A stretch of 42,657 nucleotides of DNA, from positions 1-42,657 of the forward strand of contig CAKKRE010000052.1 in assembly GCA_919902505.1 (NCBI GenBank), written 5' to 3'. The notes under the pieces were generated by a model. The model was not told the origin of the DNA and searched no databases. It was given only the letters and a program-made list of their open reading frames with translations. Source of the stretch: Nitrospiraceae bacterium. GTDB taxonomy: Bacteria > Nitrospirota > Nitrospiria > Nitrospirales > Nitrospiraceae. Below are positions 33,995 through 42,643 of the stretch, piece by piece. Numbering within the stretch: the stretch's first letter is position 1; each line of letters opens with the position of its first letter. The position numbers and the translations under genes were made by a program.

Positions 33995-36900
33995 TCACAA
34001 GGTGTGACTGACGAAAACCTGCTCACCCAACGCATCACGGGCGACATCGAGCAGATGGCGGTGATGCGTGAACAGCATGACCTGACTGCCCCCGGCGAAG
34101 CGCGCCAGGGCCCGCAGGATGTTGGCCGCTCGCGCGTCATCGGACGTGATGAGCGTATCGTCGAGCACCAGCGGCATCGGCGGATGGGAGGGGCGCCGCA
34201 ACTCCAGCGCCGCCAGCCGTAGCGCCAGGTACAATTGATCGGCGGTGCCTTCGCTCATCTCCTCGATTCCGATCGTCACACCGCCGGCCCGTTGCGCGCA
34301 CAGAACCGGCTTATCCTCACGCTCGTCCGTCACCAGCCGTTCGTAGGCGCCGCCCGTCATGAGCGAAAAGTAGGCCGACGCGGCGGACACCATGGGCGCC
34401 TGCGCCCGTTCACGAAACCGGTTCAACGCCTCCTGCAGCAACGCACGGGCAAGTTTCAGCCTGGCCCAGGGCCTGATGGCCGAACGGTATCGCGCCGCCG
34501 CAGATTCCATCGCCTCACGCGCCAGTGCCGCGCGATCCGATGCGTCGATGACTTCCAACGCCCGCCTGGCCTGCTCCTCCGTCCGCTGCGCCGCGACCTG
34601 TTCCTGTTCAAGCCGCACCATCTCGGTACGGCAACGTTCACGCTCGCTCTCGAGGGCCGGCACATCCAACCCCGCAAGGCGCGCCCGTAACTCATCTTCT
34701 GAATGAGACGAGGCGTCGGCCAGTTGCTGGCGCAGCAGCGCGAGCGATTTCCGGATCTCCCGTTTGTTCGCCGCCCGTTCTTCCAATTCCGGCAGCTGGT
34801 CGATCGTCGCCCCCCTCGCGCGCGTGCAGAGCCCGGCCAGCAGGGCGGCCTCGGTGACCTGGGCGGCGGCGGCCTGTCGCTTCTTTTCCTGGGCCTTCGT
34901 GCGGTCGCGAATGAGCGCATGCCCCTCTTGCTGATGTTGCCGAGAAACTGCCAATCGTTTGCGAAGACGATCCGCAAAATCATCCAGGACTGAGGGAACC
35001 GTCTCGCCAAGTAACTCGGCCACCTGTGCGGCTTGTGCCATGAGGTCATCGACCACGGCCTGTAGTTGCGCCTTTCGTTGTTGCGCGTCCGCCAAGGCCG
35101 ACGCCTGTCGCGCCAGTCCATCGAGTTCGTCGAGCCGCGCCTTCAGGGCTTCCGGCGGCGCGTCACCCGCCAGGAACAGCCTGGCATACCAGGCCTGCAA
35201 CGCGTCGAGATGGCGGCGACGTTCGGCCTCGGTCTCGCTGACCTGCCGGCCGACCTTCTCCCGCTCGATCCGTCGTGTATGAGCCGTCTTAAGCCGAGCC
35301 TGTTGTTCGGCCTCCGCTTCGGTCGCCGATTGTTCCCAACTCACGGCCTGTTCGATCAGCGCGGAGAGTTGTTCTGCCTCCCCCACCGGAGTCGTGGCAG
35401 GAGAACAGCCGACGGCGCGCAACCCTTCAGTAATCGCACTGACCGAGCTGGCGACATCGGCCAGCAAGCGGTCACGGTCGGCACGCTGCGCCGCCACCCG
35501 CTCAACCAGCTGCAGCGCCTCATCCCGGCGCCCCTGCCATTCACGCAGCGTCTCGGGATCCAGGTCCGGCAACCCGGCCTGCACAAGACGCTGCCGCCAA
35601 GTCGCTTGCAACCCGTCGCGTTTCGCGCGCAGCGCCGCCATCTCGTCTTCCAGTTCCTTGCGGCGCAATTCCATCTGCTCGATGCGCACCGAGCACTCTT
35701 CCAAGCCGGCCGCGCGTTTGGTGTCGGCGCGGAGCAGGTCTGCCTGCCGATCGGCTTCGCCCACCGCCGCTTCAAACGTCTCCGGCAAGGCCTTCGCGGC
35801 GTCGAACCCCAGCGCCAGCTGATCCGTTCCGCCGGTCCGATCGATGTAGGTGCGACGGATCGCGCCCCATTCGTCGGCGCGCCTGGCGCGGGCCTGGCGC
35901 AACGTCTCCGCCGTGACCACTTCACCTTCAGCGGCGAGTTGCCGTTGACGCAACCGCTGCCCGTCGAGATCGCGCCCGACCAGCTCGAATTCATCACGCC
36001 ACTTGTTGAGATGGGCCTCGATATCCGCCAGATCCTGTTTTGCCTGCACAATCTGAGCGTCTAGAATCGGCTGGGTTCGGCGCAGCGCCTGCTCCGATTC
36101 CATGCCGAGTTCGGACAGCGCCAGGATGAGCCGGCTCTCAAGTTCACGAAGCCGGCGATCCAGATCGCTCTTCTGCCTGACCACATCACCCTGCGCCTGT
36201 CCTGCTCGTATTGCGGTCACCAGCGCCTGTCTGTGCAGTGGATCCGGCACTGGGTTGGGCAAGGCGTTGTCCGGTTGCAAGGCTGCGTCCAACGCTTCGG
36301 CACGCTCACGATAGCCTTCGAGCCGCTCACCCAATCGGCTCACGTCAGCAAGATGCCCCTCCAGCGCCACGCGGTCTGCGGCTGAAGGCACGGCCGCTAG
36401 AATGGTCCGACGATCCACGCCAGGCGCCAGCCTCGCCATAGCCAGATCCAACTCGCCCTCGATCTTCGCAATGAGGCTGTTCTGCTGATGAACGTCATGG
36501 CGATTTCTGGCTGCGGCTTCCACGCCGGACACCAGGCGCTCAATCGCGTCGGCATGGTCGAGCAGCAACGGCTCGATGACGAGTCCATCCAGCGCGGCGG
36601 CACAACGCGCGAGTTCCTCTTCAGCTTCCTGAAGATCTCCCTGCGCACGCTGCAAGGCCTGCTCCGCAGCCAGCCGTTCCTCTCGTTGCTGCTCGGACAA
36701 ATCGGGAACCGCCGCATAGGATTGGAGTGCAGCCGCCAGGCGATCGTGCTCGCGCAGTAACGGCTCGACGGTGCGCAATTCAGTCAACTCGTTCTCGCGC
36801 CGGCGCAAGGTTTCCAGCGCCTTGATCAGCTCGTCGAGGGTTGCCTTGGCCGTGTCATGCGCGCGATTCAACTCCTGCCACTGAGCCGGTTTGGTCTGAG

Positions 36901-37525
36901 CCTCGCGCCAGGCCTTCCGTTGGTCATCCAACTGACGGCGCGCCTCGTTGATCACCGCATTCTGCGCACGACCGTGCTGGCTATAGAGTTTTTTCGCATC
37001 GGTATCGAGGGCCGCCAACAACGCCGCAATGCCGCTGGTGCCTGCGCTCGCCTCGAACAGCGCCGAGCCCAGATCGCCTTCGCCGCTCAGCAACACCGCG
37101 CCGCCCTCGCGAAGCCGCGCATGGTTCAACCCGAACATGGCCTCGAATTCCCGGCGATCCAACCCACCGGTCAGCTCCCGCTCCAGCCTGCTGTCCACTA
37201 TGAAAGCAGGGTCCGTCAGTTCCGTGCGGACATCGAGGCCAGAGAGCGTCGTCCCCCTGCCCTTGCGCCTGATGAGTCCGACCGGTCGGCCCGCCTGGTC
37301 GATGAAGATGCCGCCGATCCGCAGCTCGCCTGCCGGGTGGACGAAGTCGTCCGGGCTACGCAACGGAATGCCGAAACGTAGGTCCGTCATGGCCCGCAGG
37401 GCCGAGGATTTGCCGGCTTCGTTCGGTCCATAGATCAGATGCAAATTGCCGGAGCCGGTGGAAAAATCTAACGTCTTGTTGGTGAAGGGGCCGAAGGCGA
37501 GCAGCAGCAGGCGCGCGAGTTTCAT
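33995..37525 (-). CDS. YhaN/SbcC-like DNA repair ATPase
   Basis: A 1176-residue SMC-like ATPase. Walker A is GPNEAGKSS (residues 33-41), followed by very long coiled coils. Near the C-terminus the signature MSEGTADQLYLALRLAALE and Walker B PLVLDDTLITSDD complete the ATP site. It has no central CxxC zinc hook, which fits the YhaN type rather than SbcC/Rad50. With the nuclease encoded just upstream (ATGA overlap) it should form a complex that processes DNA ends. The name yhaN comes from Bacillus; I give no symbol because the match is by architecture. Confidence 0.9.
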   Translation of the reverse strand: MKLARLLLLAFGPFTNKTLDFSTGSGNLHLIYGPNEAGKSSALRAMTDLRFGIPLRSPDDFVHPAGELRIGGIFIDQAGRPVGLIRRKGRGTTLSGLDVRTELTDPAFIVDSRLERELTGGLDRREFEAMFGLNHARLREGGAVLLSGEGDLGSALFEASAGTSGIAALLAALDTDAKKLYSQHGRAQNAVINEARRQLDDQRKAWREAQTKPAQWQELNRAHDTAKATLDELIKALETLRRRENELTELRTVEPLLREHDRLAAALQSYAAVPDLSEQQREERLAAEQALQRAQGDLQEAEEELARCAAALDGLVIEPLLLDHADAIERLVSGVEAAARNRHDVHQQNSLIAKIEGELDLAMARLAPGVDRRTILAAVPSAADRVALEGHLADVSRLGERLEGYRERAEALDAALQPDNALPNPVPDPLHRQALVTAIRAGQAQGDVVRQKSDLDRRLRELESRLILALSELGMESEQALRRTQPILDAQIVQAKQDLADIEAHLNKWRDEFELVGRDLDGQRLRQRQLAAEGEVVTAETLRQARARRADEWGAIRRTYIDRTGGTDQLALGFDAAKALPETFEAAVGEADRQADLLRADTKRAAGLEECSVRIEQMELRRKELEDEMAALRAKRDGLQATWRQRLVQAGLPDLDPETLREWQGRRDEALQLVERVAAQRADRDRLLADVASSVSAITEGLRAVGCSPATTPVGEAEQLSALIEQAVSWEQSATEAEAEQQARLKTAHTRRIEREKVGRQVSETEAERRRHLDALQAWYARLFLAGDAPPEALKARLDELDGLARQASALADAQQRKAQLQAVVDDLMAQAAQVAELLGETVPSVLDDFADRLRKRLAVSRQHQQEGHALIRDRTKAQEKKRQAAAAQVTEAALLAGLCTRARGATIDQLPELEERAANKREIRKSLALLRQQLADASSHSEDELRARLAGLDVPALESERERCRTEMVRLEQEQVAAQRTEEQARRALEVIDASDRAALAREAMESAAARYRSAIRPWARLKLARALLQEALNRFRERAQAPMVSAASAYFSLMTGGAYERLVTDEREDKPVLCAQRAGGVTIGIEEMSEGTADQLYLALRLAALELRRPSHPPMPLVLDDTLITSDDARAANILRALARFAGGSQVMLFTHHRHLLDVARDALGEQVFVSHTL

Positions 37526-38781
37526 GCGTCTTCTCCGGAAGCGGACAGGCGCGCCAGGACTGTGGCTTCCGCATCCATCAGAAGACTGCGCAGTTCGGCA
37601 GGATCGTCCAGACGCGGCACATCGCCGGCCGTGACTTCTGCGGGCATGGCACCAAGAAGATCTCCCAGTTCAACCTGTGCCCGGCGCATCAGTTCTGCGT
37701 CGTCACCCGCAATCGTATCCACGAGACGGACCAACTCCCCCACCGCATCCTGGCGCTGCGCAGCCTGGGCACGGTCCAGCGGCGTAGAAAGATCCAGCCG
37801 CACCTGCTCGATCCAGATCTCCGCTGTGCCGATGTCTTGCGCCGCCGCATACATCGCCGCCGCGAGGGTACCGGGCTGCTCCGCCTCCAGTCGGTGCAAC
37901 TCAGTCGATCCCGTCAGCGTCACGCGCACGGCATGCAGCCGATCCGTCGTCCCGGCCAGCACCGGCTCCAGTGCGCGAGCGAAGGCCTCGTCGAGCAATT
38001 CCAAGCGATCCACGCCATCGAGCGGCACCGGCAGCTGACTCCAGCGGACGACATCCAGCGCAATAAACTCGGCCTCGATCCTTCCCGCTTCCACCGTCAC
38101 CAACTCGCAACCCTTCGCGCCGGTTTCCTTCGCATGGCGGCCTTGCAGGTTGCCGCAAAACACGATGCGCGGCCGCTCGTTCAGCACCTCGCGGGCGTGG
38201 ACATGGCCGAGCGCCCAGTAGTCATATCCCTTGGCCACCAGCGTCGGCAGGTCAGTGGGCGCATAGGTATCGTGACCGGCACGCCCCGTCAGGCTCGTGT
38301 GCAGCAGGCCGATGTTGAAACAACCCTGGACCGGCGGCGGGTAGGACGGAACCAGGTCTTCATTCACCTCGCGCTCGGGAAAGCTGCGGCCATGAATCGC
38401 CACGGACAGATCGTCCAGCCTGATCGTCTGAGCGGAACGGCTCGAAAAGACAGTCACATTCGCCGGAAGAGTCAACTGACGCGAGATCACCCCCTGCGCA
38501 TCGTGATTCCCCTGCACGATGAAACAGCGGATAGCCGAGCGTTCCAATCGCACCATCTGCCCGCGAAAGAAGAGCCCGGTGTGAAAATCCTGCCAGTCCC
38601 GGTCGTAAATGTCGCCCGCGAGCAGGAGGAAATCCACGCGCTCGGCCAGCGCCAGGTCTACCAACCGCTCAAACGCACTGCGGGTGGCGTTACGCAACCG
38701 CTCGACCGGCGCACCCTCGTACCGGTCCAACCCGCGTAAGGGACTATCGATGTGCAGATCGGAGGCGTGGATAAAGCGCAT
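37522..38781 (-). CDS. YhaO/SbcD-like DNA repair exonuclease
   Basis: A 419-residue calcineurin-type metallophosphoesterase. Metal-binding motifs are visible in order: ASDLHID (Asp8, His10), LAGDIYDRDW, QGNHDAQ, LLHTS and GHVHARE. A C-terminal helical region of about 170 residues probably binds the ATPase partner. It overlaps the YhaN-like gene by 4 bp. Its first 26 codons are repeated, with only synonymous changes, at 39652-39733 on the far side of a toxin-antitoxin pair. Confidence 0.92.
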   Translation of the reverse strand: MRFIHASDLHIDSPLRGLDRYEGAPVERLRNATRSAFERLVDLALAERVDFLLLAGDIYDRDWQDFHTGLFFRGQMVRLERSAIRCFIVQGNHDAQGVISRQLTLPANVTVFSSRSAQTIRLDDLSVAIHGRSFPEREVNEDLVPSYPPPVQGCFNIGLLHTSLTGRAGHDTYAPTDLPTLVAKGYDYWALGHVHAREVLNERPRIVFCGNLQGRHAKETGAKGCELVTVEAGRIEAEFIALDVVRWSQLPVPLDGVDRLELLDEAFARALEPVLAGTTDRLHAVRVTLTGSTELHRLEAEQPGTLAAAMYAAAQDIGTAEIWIEQVRLDLSTPLDRAQAAQRQDAVGELVRLVDTIAGDDAELMRRAQVELGDLLGAMPAEVTAGDVPRLDDPAELRSLLMDAEATVLARLSASGEDA

Positions 38782-38865
38782 GAGGACTTGGATCCAGATG
38801 TTTCATGCAATGAGTTCGCTGCCGCAGCTTGTCACAGCTCCATGTCACAACTTTCCCAACAGGGA

Positions 38866-39252
38866 TCAGCTCCGGGGCTTTTCTGCTCGGCCTGATCGGC
38901 TGGACCGCGCCCGCTTGGTGCGATAGAGGGCGGGTGTGTCGGCCACGCCGGTGGCTGCTGCGACTTCCTCTGGCTCGATCACGACGCGGACCCTGGCGCT
39001 CAACTCACGCGCCACGCGGCGCAACATACTCAGGGAGTGGCCTTCATAATCGGGGGACTCCAGGCGGCAAATCTGTTGCTGCGAAGTCTTGACCCGTCGC
39101 GCTAATTCTTTCTGTGACAACCCGGCACGCTGCCGGAGCGCCGCGATTTGCAATGCCACATCCCAGGCCTGCCCTGCCTGCTTGAACCGGCGGGCAAAGG
39201 CCGGATCGGCCAACTGCTCCGTCAAGTATCGGTCAAAATTCGTCTGTTTCAT
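38866..39252 (-). CDS. Xre/HigA-like antitoxin
   Basis: A 128-residue protein with a helix-turn-helix (LRQRAGLSQKELARRVKTSQQQICRLE, about residues 45-72). A C-terminal extension, ARVRVVIEPEE and a basic tail, is typical of antitoxins partnering Gp49/HigB toxins. The ATG at 39252 overlaps the toxin stop by ATGA, so the order is toxin first. An in-frame Met at 39273 lies inside the toxin gene and is less likely. Confidence 0.9.
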   Translation of the reverse strand: MKQTNFDRYLTEQLADPAFARRFKQAGQAWDVALQIAALRQRAGLSQKELARRVKTSQQQICRLESPDYEGHSLSMLRRVARELSARVRVVIEPEEVAAATGVADTPALYRTKRARSSRSGRAEKPRS

Positions 39253-39608
39253 AGCTGCGCCCTCTTGTACCATTCGCGCATCCGCTCCCGCGCGGTCGCC
39301 AAGTCGCGGGACGGAATAGCGCGGCCTTTGTTCCTAATGCCGTGCACAGCGACGATCCGGTGCTGGCGCATGAAGAACCACAGCACCCGGGTATTCAATT
39401 TGCCGACGTGCCGCAATTCAAAGAGCCCATCACCAAGTGCTTTCGACAGCGGCTCACGGTGATATTGTCGGTTCCGCAATTTCGCCAACCCAGCCAGCAC
39501 AGCCGCAAAGTCGTCGGGATCGCTGGACTGAAGCTTCTGGAGAAACGCCTGCACCGGACAGGCCCCGGCGTCAGTCTCGTAGAACTCTACCGTGAATTCC
39601 ATGCTCAT
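39249..39608 (-). CDS. RelE/HigB (phage Gp49-like) toxin
   Basis: A 119-residue toxin of the Gp49/HigB group, RelE-fold ribonucleases that cut mRNA on the ribosome. FTVEFYETDAGACPVQAFL, LSKALGDGLFELRHVGKLNTRVLWFF, and HGIRNKGRAIPSRDLATARERM match the family in order. The second Met (residue 3) could be the start. It is intact and coupled to its antitoxin. The pair is flanked by the two copies of the yhaO 5' end. Confidence 0.92.
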   Translation of the reverse strand: MSMEFTVEFYETDAGACPVQAFLQKLQSSDPDDFAAVLAGLAKLRNRQYHREPLSKALGDGLFELRHVGKLNTRVLWFFMRQHRIVAVHGIRNKGRAIPSRDLATARERMREWYKRAQL

Positions 39609-39651
39609 GCAACATCAATATTGATGTTAATGGTCACGTCCAGCCCCCATC

Positions 39652-39733
39652 CGACCGGCGCACCCTCGTACCGGTCCAAGCCTCTCAAGGGGCTATCGAT
39701 GTGCAGATCGGAAGCGTGGATAAAGCGCATGAG
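39652..39733 (-). pseudogene. Second copy of the yhaO 5' end
   Basis: Eighty-two bases match 38703-38784 (offset 949) at 76 positions. Translated, both encode the same first 26 residues (MRFIHASDLHIDSPLRGLDR and on), so all six coding differences are synonymous. The frame does not continue past it. Weak similarity extends upstream of the ATG. Confidence 0.88.
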
Positions 39734-39826
39734 AATTAGGTCCCGTCGGTTTCATTGAGAAGTGACGACCGAAGTGGCCTATGGCCAAGGCAATTCCAGT
39801 CAATGTACGATCCCTCATATACCACA

Positions 39827-40327
39827 TCATATCCATCGTCGCACTTGAGTCGCATATGTCACGAATGCCTGGCCGAATAGGCGGGTGAGCGCCCTTTCCT
39901 CCGGTTCGATTTGGAAACGATTCATATAGAAGGCGAAGCCAGGAAGAACCAGGAAAGCCGGCGCGTTCGAGAGGAATATGCCCCAGCCGAGCAAGATCCA
40001 CAAGAAGCCCAGATACATCGGATTGCGTGTCAGTCGATAGATGCCGGTCACGACCAGCGCGGACGAGGAGTCCGGCTTCATCGGATTGACCGTGGTCTTG
40101 GCCCTTCTGAATGAAAAGATACCCATCCCCGCTACTGCCGTGCCGATAAGCACCGCTCCCATCACGCAAATCCGACGCGCGGGGAAGACAAACCCAAGGG
40201 TCGGCGCCGCCCAGGCGATCCACCACATGACTCCCCCGGCGAGGAGCACGAGCATGAGTGGAGGAATTTTCAATTCCAGGCGCTTCATGGGTTCAATCAG
40301 GTTCTTCGTCGCTTTTCCCAGCTTCAT
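39827..40327 (-). CDS. Isoprenylcysteine carboxyl methyltransferase-like membrane protein
   Basis: A 166-residue membrane protein with about four helices and the C-terminal signature GIYRLTRNPMYLGFL followed by FQIEPEERALTRLFGQAFVTYATQVRRWI. This matches the ICMT/phospholipid methyltransferase-like family (SAM-binding RHPxYxG and EE-containing region). Bacteria lack prenylated CaaX proteins, so the real substrate is unknown. It stands alone, 218 bp from the toxin gene, and is 130 bp from the Cys-rich peptide gene on the same strand. Confidence 0.85.
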   Translation of the reverse strand: MKLGKATKNLIEPMKRLELKIPPLMLVLLAGGVMWWIAWAAPTLGFVFPARRICVMGAVLIGTAVAGMGIFSFRRAKTTVNPMKPDSSSALVVTGIYRLTRNPMYLGFLWILLGWGIFLSNAPAFLVLPGFAFYMNRFQIEPEERALTRLFGQAFVTYATQVRRWI

Positions 40328-40455
40328 TCAACGTCACTCGCGTGCTCACGCATGATATGCGAGCGGCGAGGTCCTCTCAATGCCGCACACATAGTCGAAC
40401 CTGTGGAAATTTGAGACCCCGCCCACCACAGTCCGGCGGGCGGGGCATAACCAGC

Positions 40456-40617
40456 CTAGCGAGCGGCGGTTCGCTTGCGGCAACCACATTGGCAATTGGT
40501 TGGCTCGCAGCGACAGGCGTTTGCCTGGCACCCGCAGGAACAGGACGAGCAATCGCAGGTTCCGCAGCAGCTTGTCTTCGTGATCTTCTGCGTGGTGGAC
40601 GTTTTCACTTCGGCCAT
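40456..40617 (-). CDS. Cysteine-rich metallothionein-like peptide, 53 residues
   Basis: The frame starts ATG at 40617 behind a strong AAAGGAG site and ends TAG at 40456-40458. The peptide has 12 cysteines in 53 residues, all between residues 17 and 46, mostly as CxC and CxxC (CCGTCDCSSCSCGCQ, then CRCEP and CQCGC). Its N-terminus is polar (MAEVKTSTTQK) and its C-terminus basic. Such spacing suits binding of several metal ions, as in metallothioneins, but it does not match a bacterial SmtA sequence I know. It lies 106 bp from and divergent to an ECF sigma gene whose protein also ends in a Cys-rich tail. Confidence 0.8.
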   Translation of the reverse strand: MAEVKTSTTQKITKTSCCGTCDCSSCSCGCQANACRCEPTNCQCGCRKRTAAR

Positions 40618-40723
40618 GGTGGGTCTCCTTTGATACGCCGACGCGTGATTGCGCCGTCACAGAGGCTGACGGAGGCCCCCCGGAAACCTTACAGTTCTGC
40701 AGACAGTTTGGTAAGCTGCTCCC

Positions 40724-41311
40724 ATGAACCTCGAATCAAATGCCTCGACCTCACTCTCGCCGGAGGCCATTGCGCAGCTGGTGAAGGGACACCGGGAGTT
40801 CCTGGCCTTCCTGGAACGGCGCGTCGAATCTCGCGCCGTGGCGGAAGACATCCTGCAAGCTGCCTTTACACGCGGATTGGAACGAGGGGCCGACGTGCAG
40901 GACGAAAAGGTCGTGGCCTGGTTCTATCGGGTACTCCGGAACGCCGTGATCGATCATTACCGGCAGCGCTCTACCACCGCGCGAGCGATGGAAGCCTGGG
41001 GGCGGGAATTCCCGGATGTGCAGGAGCCTGAAGCGGAGTTGCATCAGGAGATCTGCCGATGCGTCTCGGGCCTGCTGGACACCCTCAAGCCGGAATATCG
41101 CGATGCCCTGCGGATCGTGGATCTGGAGGAAGGAAAGCTGAAAGACCTCGCACAACGATCAGGCATCACCGCTGAAAACGCGGCCGTGCGCGTGCACCGG
41201 GCCAGGGCGGCGCTCCGTCGCCGGGTCGAACAGGCCTGCGGCACCTGTTCCGTGCATGGCTGCTTGGATTGTTCCTGTGAAGCAGACGGTTCGCCTTGCG
41301 AGCCTAGCTGA
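40724..41311 (+). CDS. ECF sigma factor with C-terminal cysteine-rich tail
   Basis: A 195-residue sigma-70 family ECF regulator. Region 2 spans about residues 20-85 (SRAVAEDILQAAFTRGL, VVAWFYRVLRNAVIDHYRQR). Region 4 spans about 110-170 (LKPEYRDALRIVDLEEGKL, AQRSGITAENAAVRVHRARAAL). It ends with CGTCSVHGCLDCSC and a further Cys (Cys172, 175, 180, 183, 185, 192). Tails like this in ECF proteins, for example CorE, sense metals directly without an anti-sigma factor. No anti-sigma gene is adjacent. A GGAAACC element at 40682-40688 resembles an ECF -35, suggesting autoregulation. The ribosome site is weak. Confidence 0.9.
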   Translation: MNLESNASTSLSPEAIAQLVKGHREFLAFLERRVESRAVAEDILQAAFTRGLERGADVQDEKVVAWFYRVLRNAVIDHYRQRSTTARAMEAWGREFPDVQEPEAELHQEICRCVSGLLDTLKPEYRDALRIVDLEEGKLKDLAQRSGITAENAAVRVHRARAALRRRVEQACGTCSVHGCLDCSCEADGSPCEPS

Positions 41312-41489
41312 ACGTCACGCCGTGCGAGTTCTTGGAAGAACAACGATCCTGCATCGCGTTCCTCGCCGAGCTGAAACCACAACAGCCGCAGAGTCCGCCA
41401 TCACCGTGCCACGTCGCAACGACACAGCCAGCTTCGTGGTAATCATGTCAGGATGAATGATTGCAAGACGCGACCGCACTTTCTGGATT
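41312..41489. other. Gene-free stretch after the sigma factor gene
   Basis: No supported gene or terminator. It may be the decayed upstream part of the IS110-like remnant that follows. Confidence 0.35.
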
Positions 41490-41623
41490 CCATCAGCGCT
41501 TGGTCAGGCCGGGAAGGCGAAGACACTCGCGTTGACGGCCTGCATGGGAAACTGCTCACCATTCTGAACGCGATGCTGAAACAGGGTACCCCATGGAGGG
41601 TAGCGGCTGGTCAGTCCGATTGA
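41490..41623 (+). pseudogene. IS110-family transposase remnant (C-terminal end)
   Basis: Reading across at least two single-base frameshifts gives FHQRLV, then AGKAKTLALTACM, then GKLLTILNAMLKQGTPWR and a stop at 41621-41623. This is the conserved C-terminal end of IS110/IS116/IS902 transposases. The rest of the element is gone and no ends are visible. Confidence 0.72.
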
Positions 41624-41654
41624 TTTTCAAGACCGGTGCTGACCCCACCCTTCT

Positions 41655-41897
41655 TTAGGGAAACAGTCGTTCGAGTAGCCGTTCACGGCTGATTTCAAAA
41701 TGCGCGGCGACATCGGCGAGAATGGCTGAGAGTGTGCCGATGCGAAGCGGGGTGTGCTGGGGGATCGTGAGATGATGCTCGCCTCGTTCATGGGTCGTCA
41801 GCCGAGCGTGGCTACCGGTTTGGCGGGTAATTGAGTAACCGAGCTTGTGAAGGGCCTGAGCGAGATCGCTCCCGGACAGATCACGGGGAAGCCTCAT
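41655..41897 (-). CDS. hicA: HicA family mRNA interferase toxin
   Basis: An 80-residue HicA-like protein with a dsRBD-type fold: LSGSDLAQALHKLGYSITRQTGSHARL contains the catalytic histidine in GSHARL, followed by HLTIPQHTPLRIGTLSAILADV. HicA cleaves mRNA unless bound by HicB. Its ATG overlaps the hicB stop by ATGA. Here the antitoxin comes first, the reverse of many HicAB operons. Confidence 0.92.
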   Translation of the reverse strand: MRLPRDLSGSDLAQALHKLGYSITRQTGSHARLTTHERGEHHLTIPQHTPLRIGTLSAILADVAAHFEISRERLLERLFP

Positions 41898-42106
41898 ACG
41901 GCGATAACTTCCTCGCGGACATGGTGTAGACGGACGACCTTAGGAGCCTGGCCTTCCTCAAAATGACAGCGAACCGCCTCTCTGACTTTCCCCGGCAGCT
42001 CCGCCAGCGTGTCCGCCTCCGTGAAGATAGACTGTCCGAGTGCACGCGCGATGTATCCACCCTCAGGAGCCTCTTCTACGACAAAGATCAATTCACTCAT
42101 CGACAT
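41894..42106 (-). CDS. hicB: HicB-like antitoxin
   Basis: A 70-residue protein with the partial RNase H-like HicB fold: LIFVVEEAPEGGYIARALGQSIFTEADTLAEL, then VREAVRCHFEEGQAPKVVRLH. It lacks the C-terminal DNA-binding domain of long HicB proteins, so it may not repress on its own. Start is ATG 42106 or 42100. It is coupled to hicA by a 4-bp overlap. Confidence 0.88.
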   Translation of the reverse strand: MSMSELIFVVEEAPEGGYIARALGQSIFTEADTLAELPGKVREAVRCHFEEGQAPKVVRLHHVREEVIAV

Positions 42107-42220
42107 CTCTCATCAAAGGTTTCTTGGCACATGGTAGTACTCGAACCAGCCAATGTCCAGCCCGCAAAGGCTTCTCGCACGAGAAGGGCCGGGGGTATCT
42201 TCCTCGCAACAATCTCCCAC

Positions 42221-42643
42221 TCAGATCGCCTGGAGCAGTGCTTCATGGAGCAAGGCTTCGAGGAGGCGGCGGCTTTCGATTTGGGTGATGGTGAGCTGCG
42301 CTTCCAGCCGGTCGCACAGGGCCATCAGTTCGTCAACTTTGGCGACGATGCGATTTTGTTCGGCGAGGGGTGGGAGGAGCACCAAAAAGTTGCGAAGCGG
42401 TCGGAGTGGAACCGTTGGTTGTGCAGTTCCAGTAGTACTTCGCGTTGCCTGTTCATACACCAACGGCGACGCCAGTAATGAGCACAAGAATCGCATGTTC
42501 ATCTGATCGGTCGGTTTTAGAATAGCGACATGCCGCTGCACGCAAAAGTGTCGACGAGTATCGACATAAGCAGGCCGCCCGTATGTTGCACCTACAACTG
42601 TGTAAAGGGCACCTCTATTAACCGCTAATTGAAGCCAGAAAAA
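42221..42643 (-). pseudogene. Type I restriction specificity subunit (HsdS), C-terminal fragment
   Basis: An open frame from 42643 to the stop at 42221 encodes the end of an HsdS. It has a target-recognition-domain tail (LYTVVGATYGRPAY, FCVQRHVAILKP) and the conserved coiled coil (LLPPLAEQNRIVAKVDELMALCDRLEAQL). A TGA at 42644-42646 interrupts this frame, and a full HsdS needs about 250-300 more residues upstream. So the gene is either frameshifted near 42640 or truncated. No hsdM or hsdR is in view. Confidence 0.75.

Noticed and set aside
33995..37525. Calling the long ATPase SbcC/Rad50
   Set aside because: There is no central CxxC zinc hook, and the gene order with the nuclease fits YhaO-YhaN better.
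40346..40660. A 104-codon minus-strand frame over the Cys-rich peptide
   Set aside because: The alternative frame (40617-40456) has the strong ribosome site and a coherent 12-cysteine product; the longer frame has neither.
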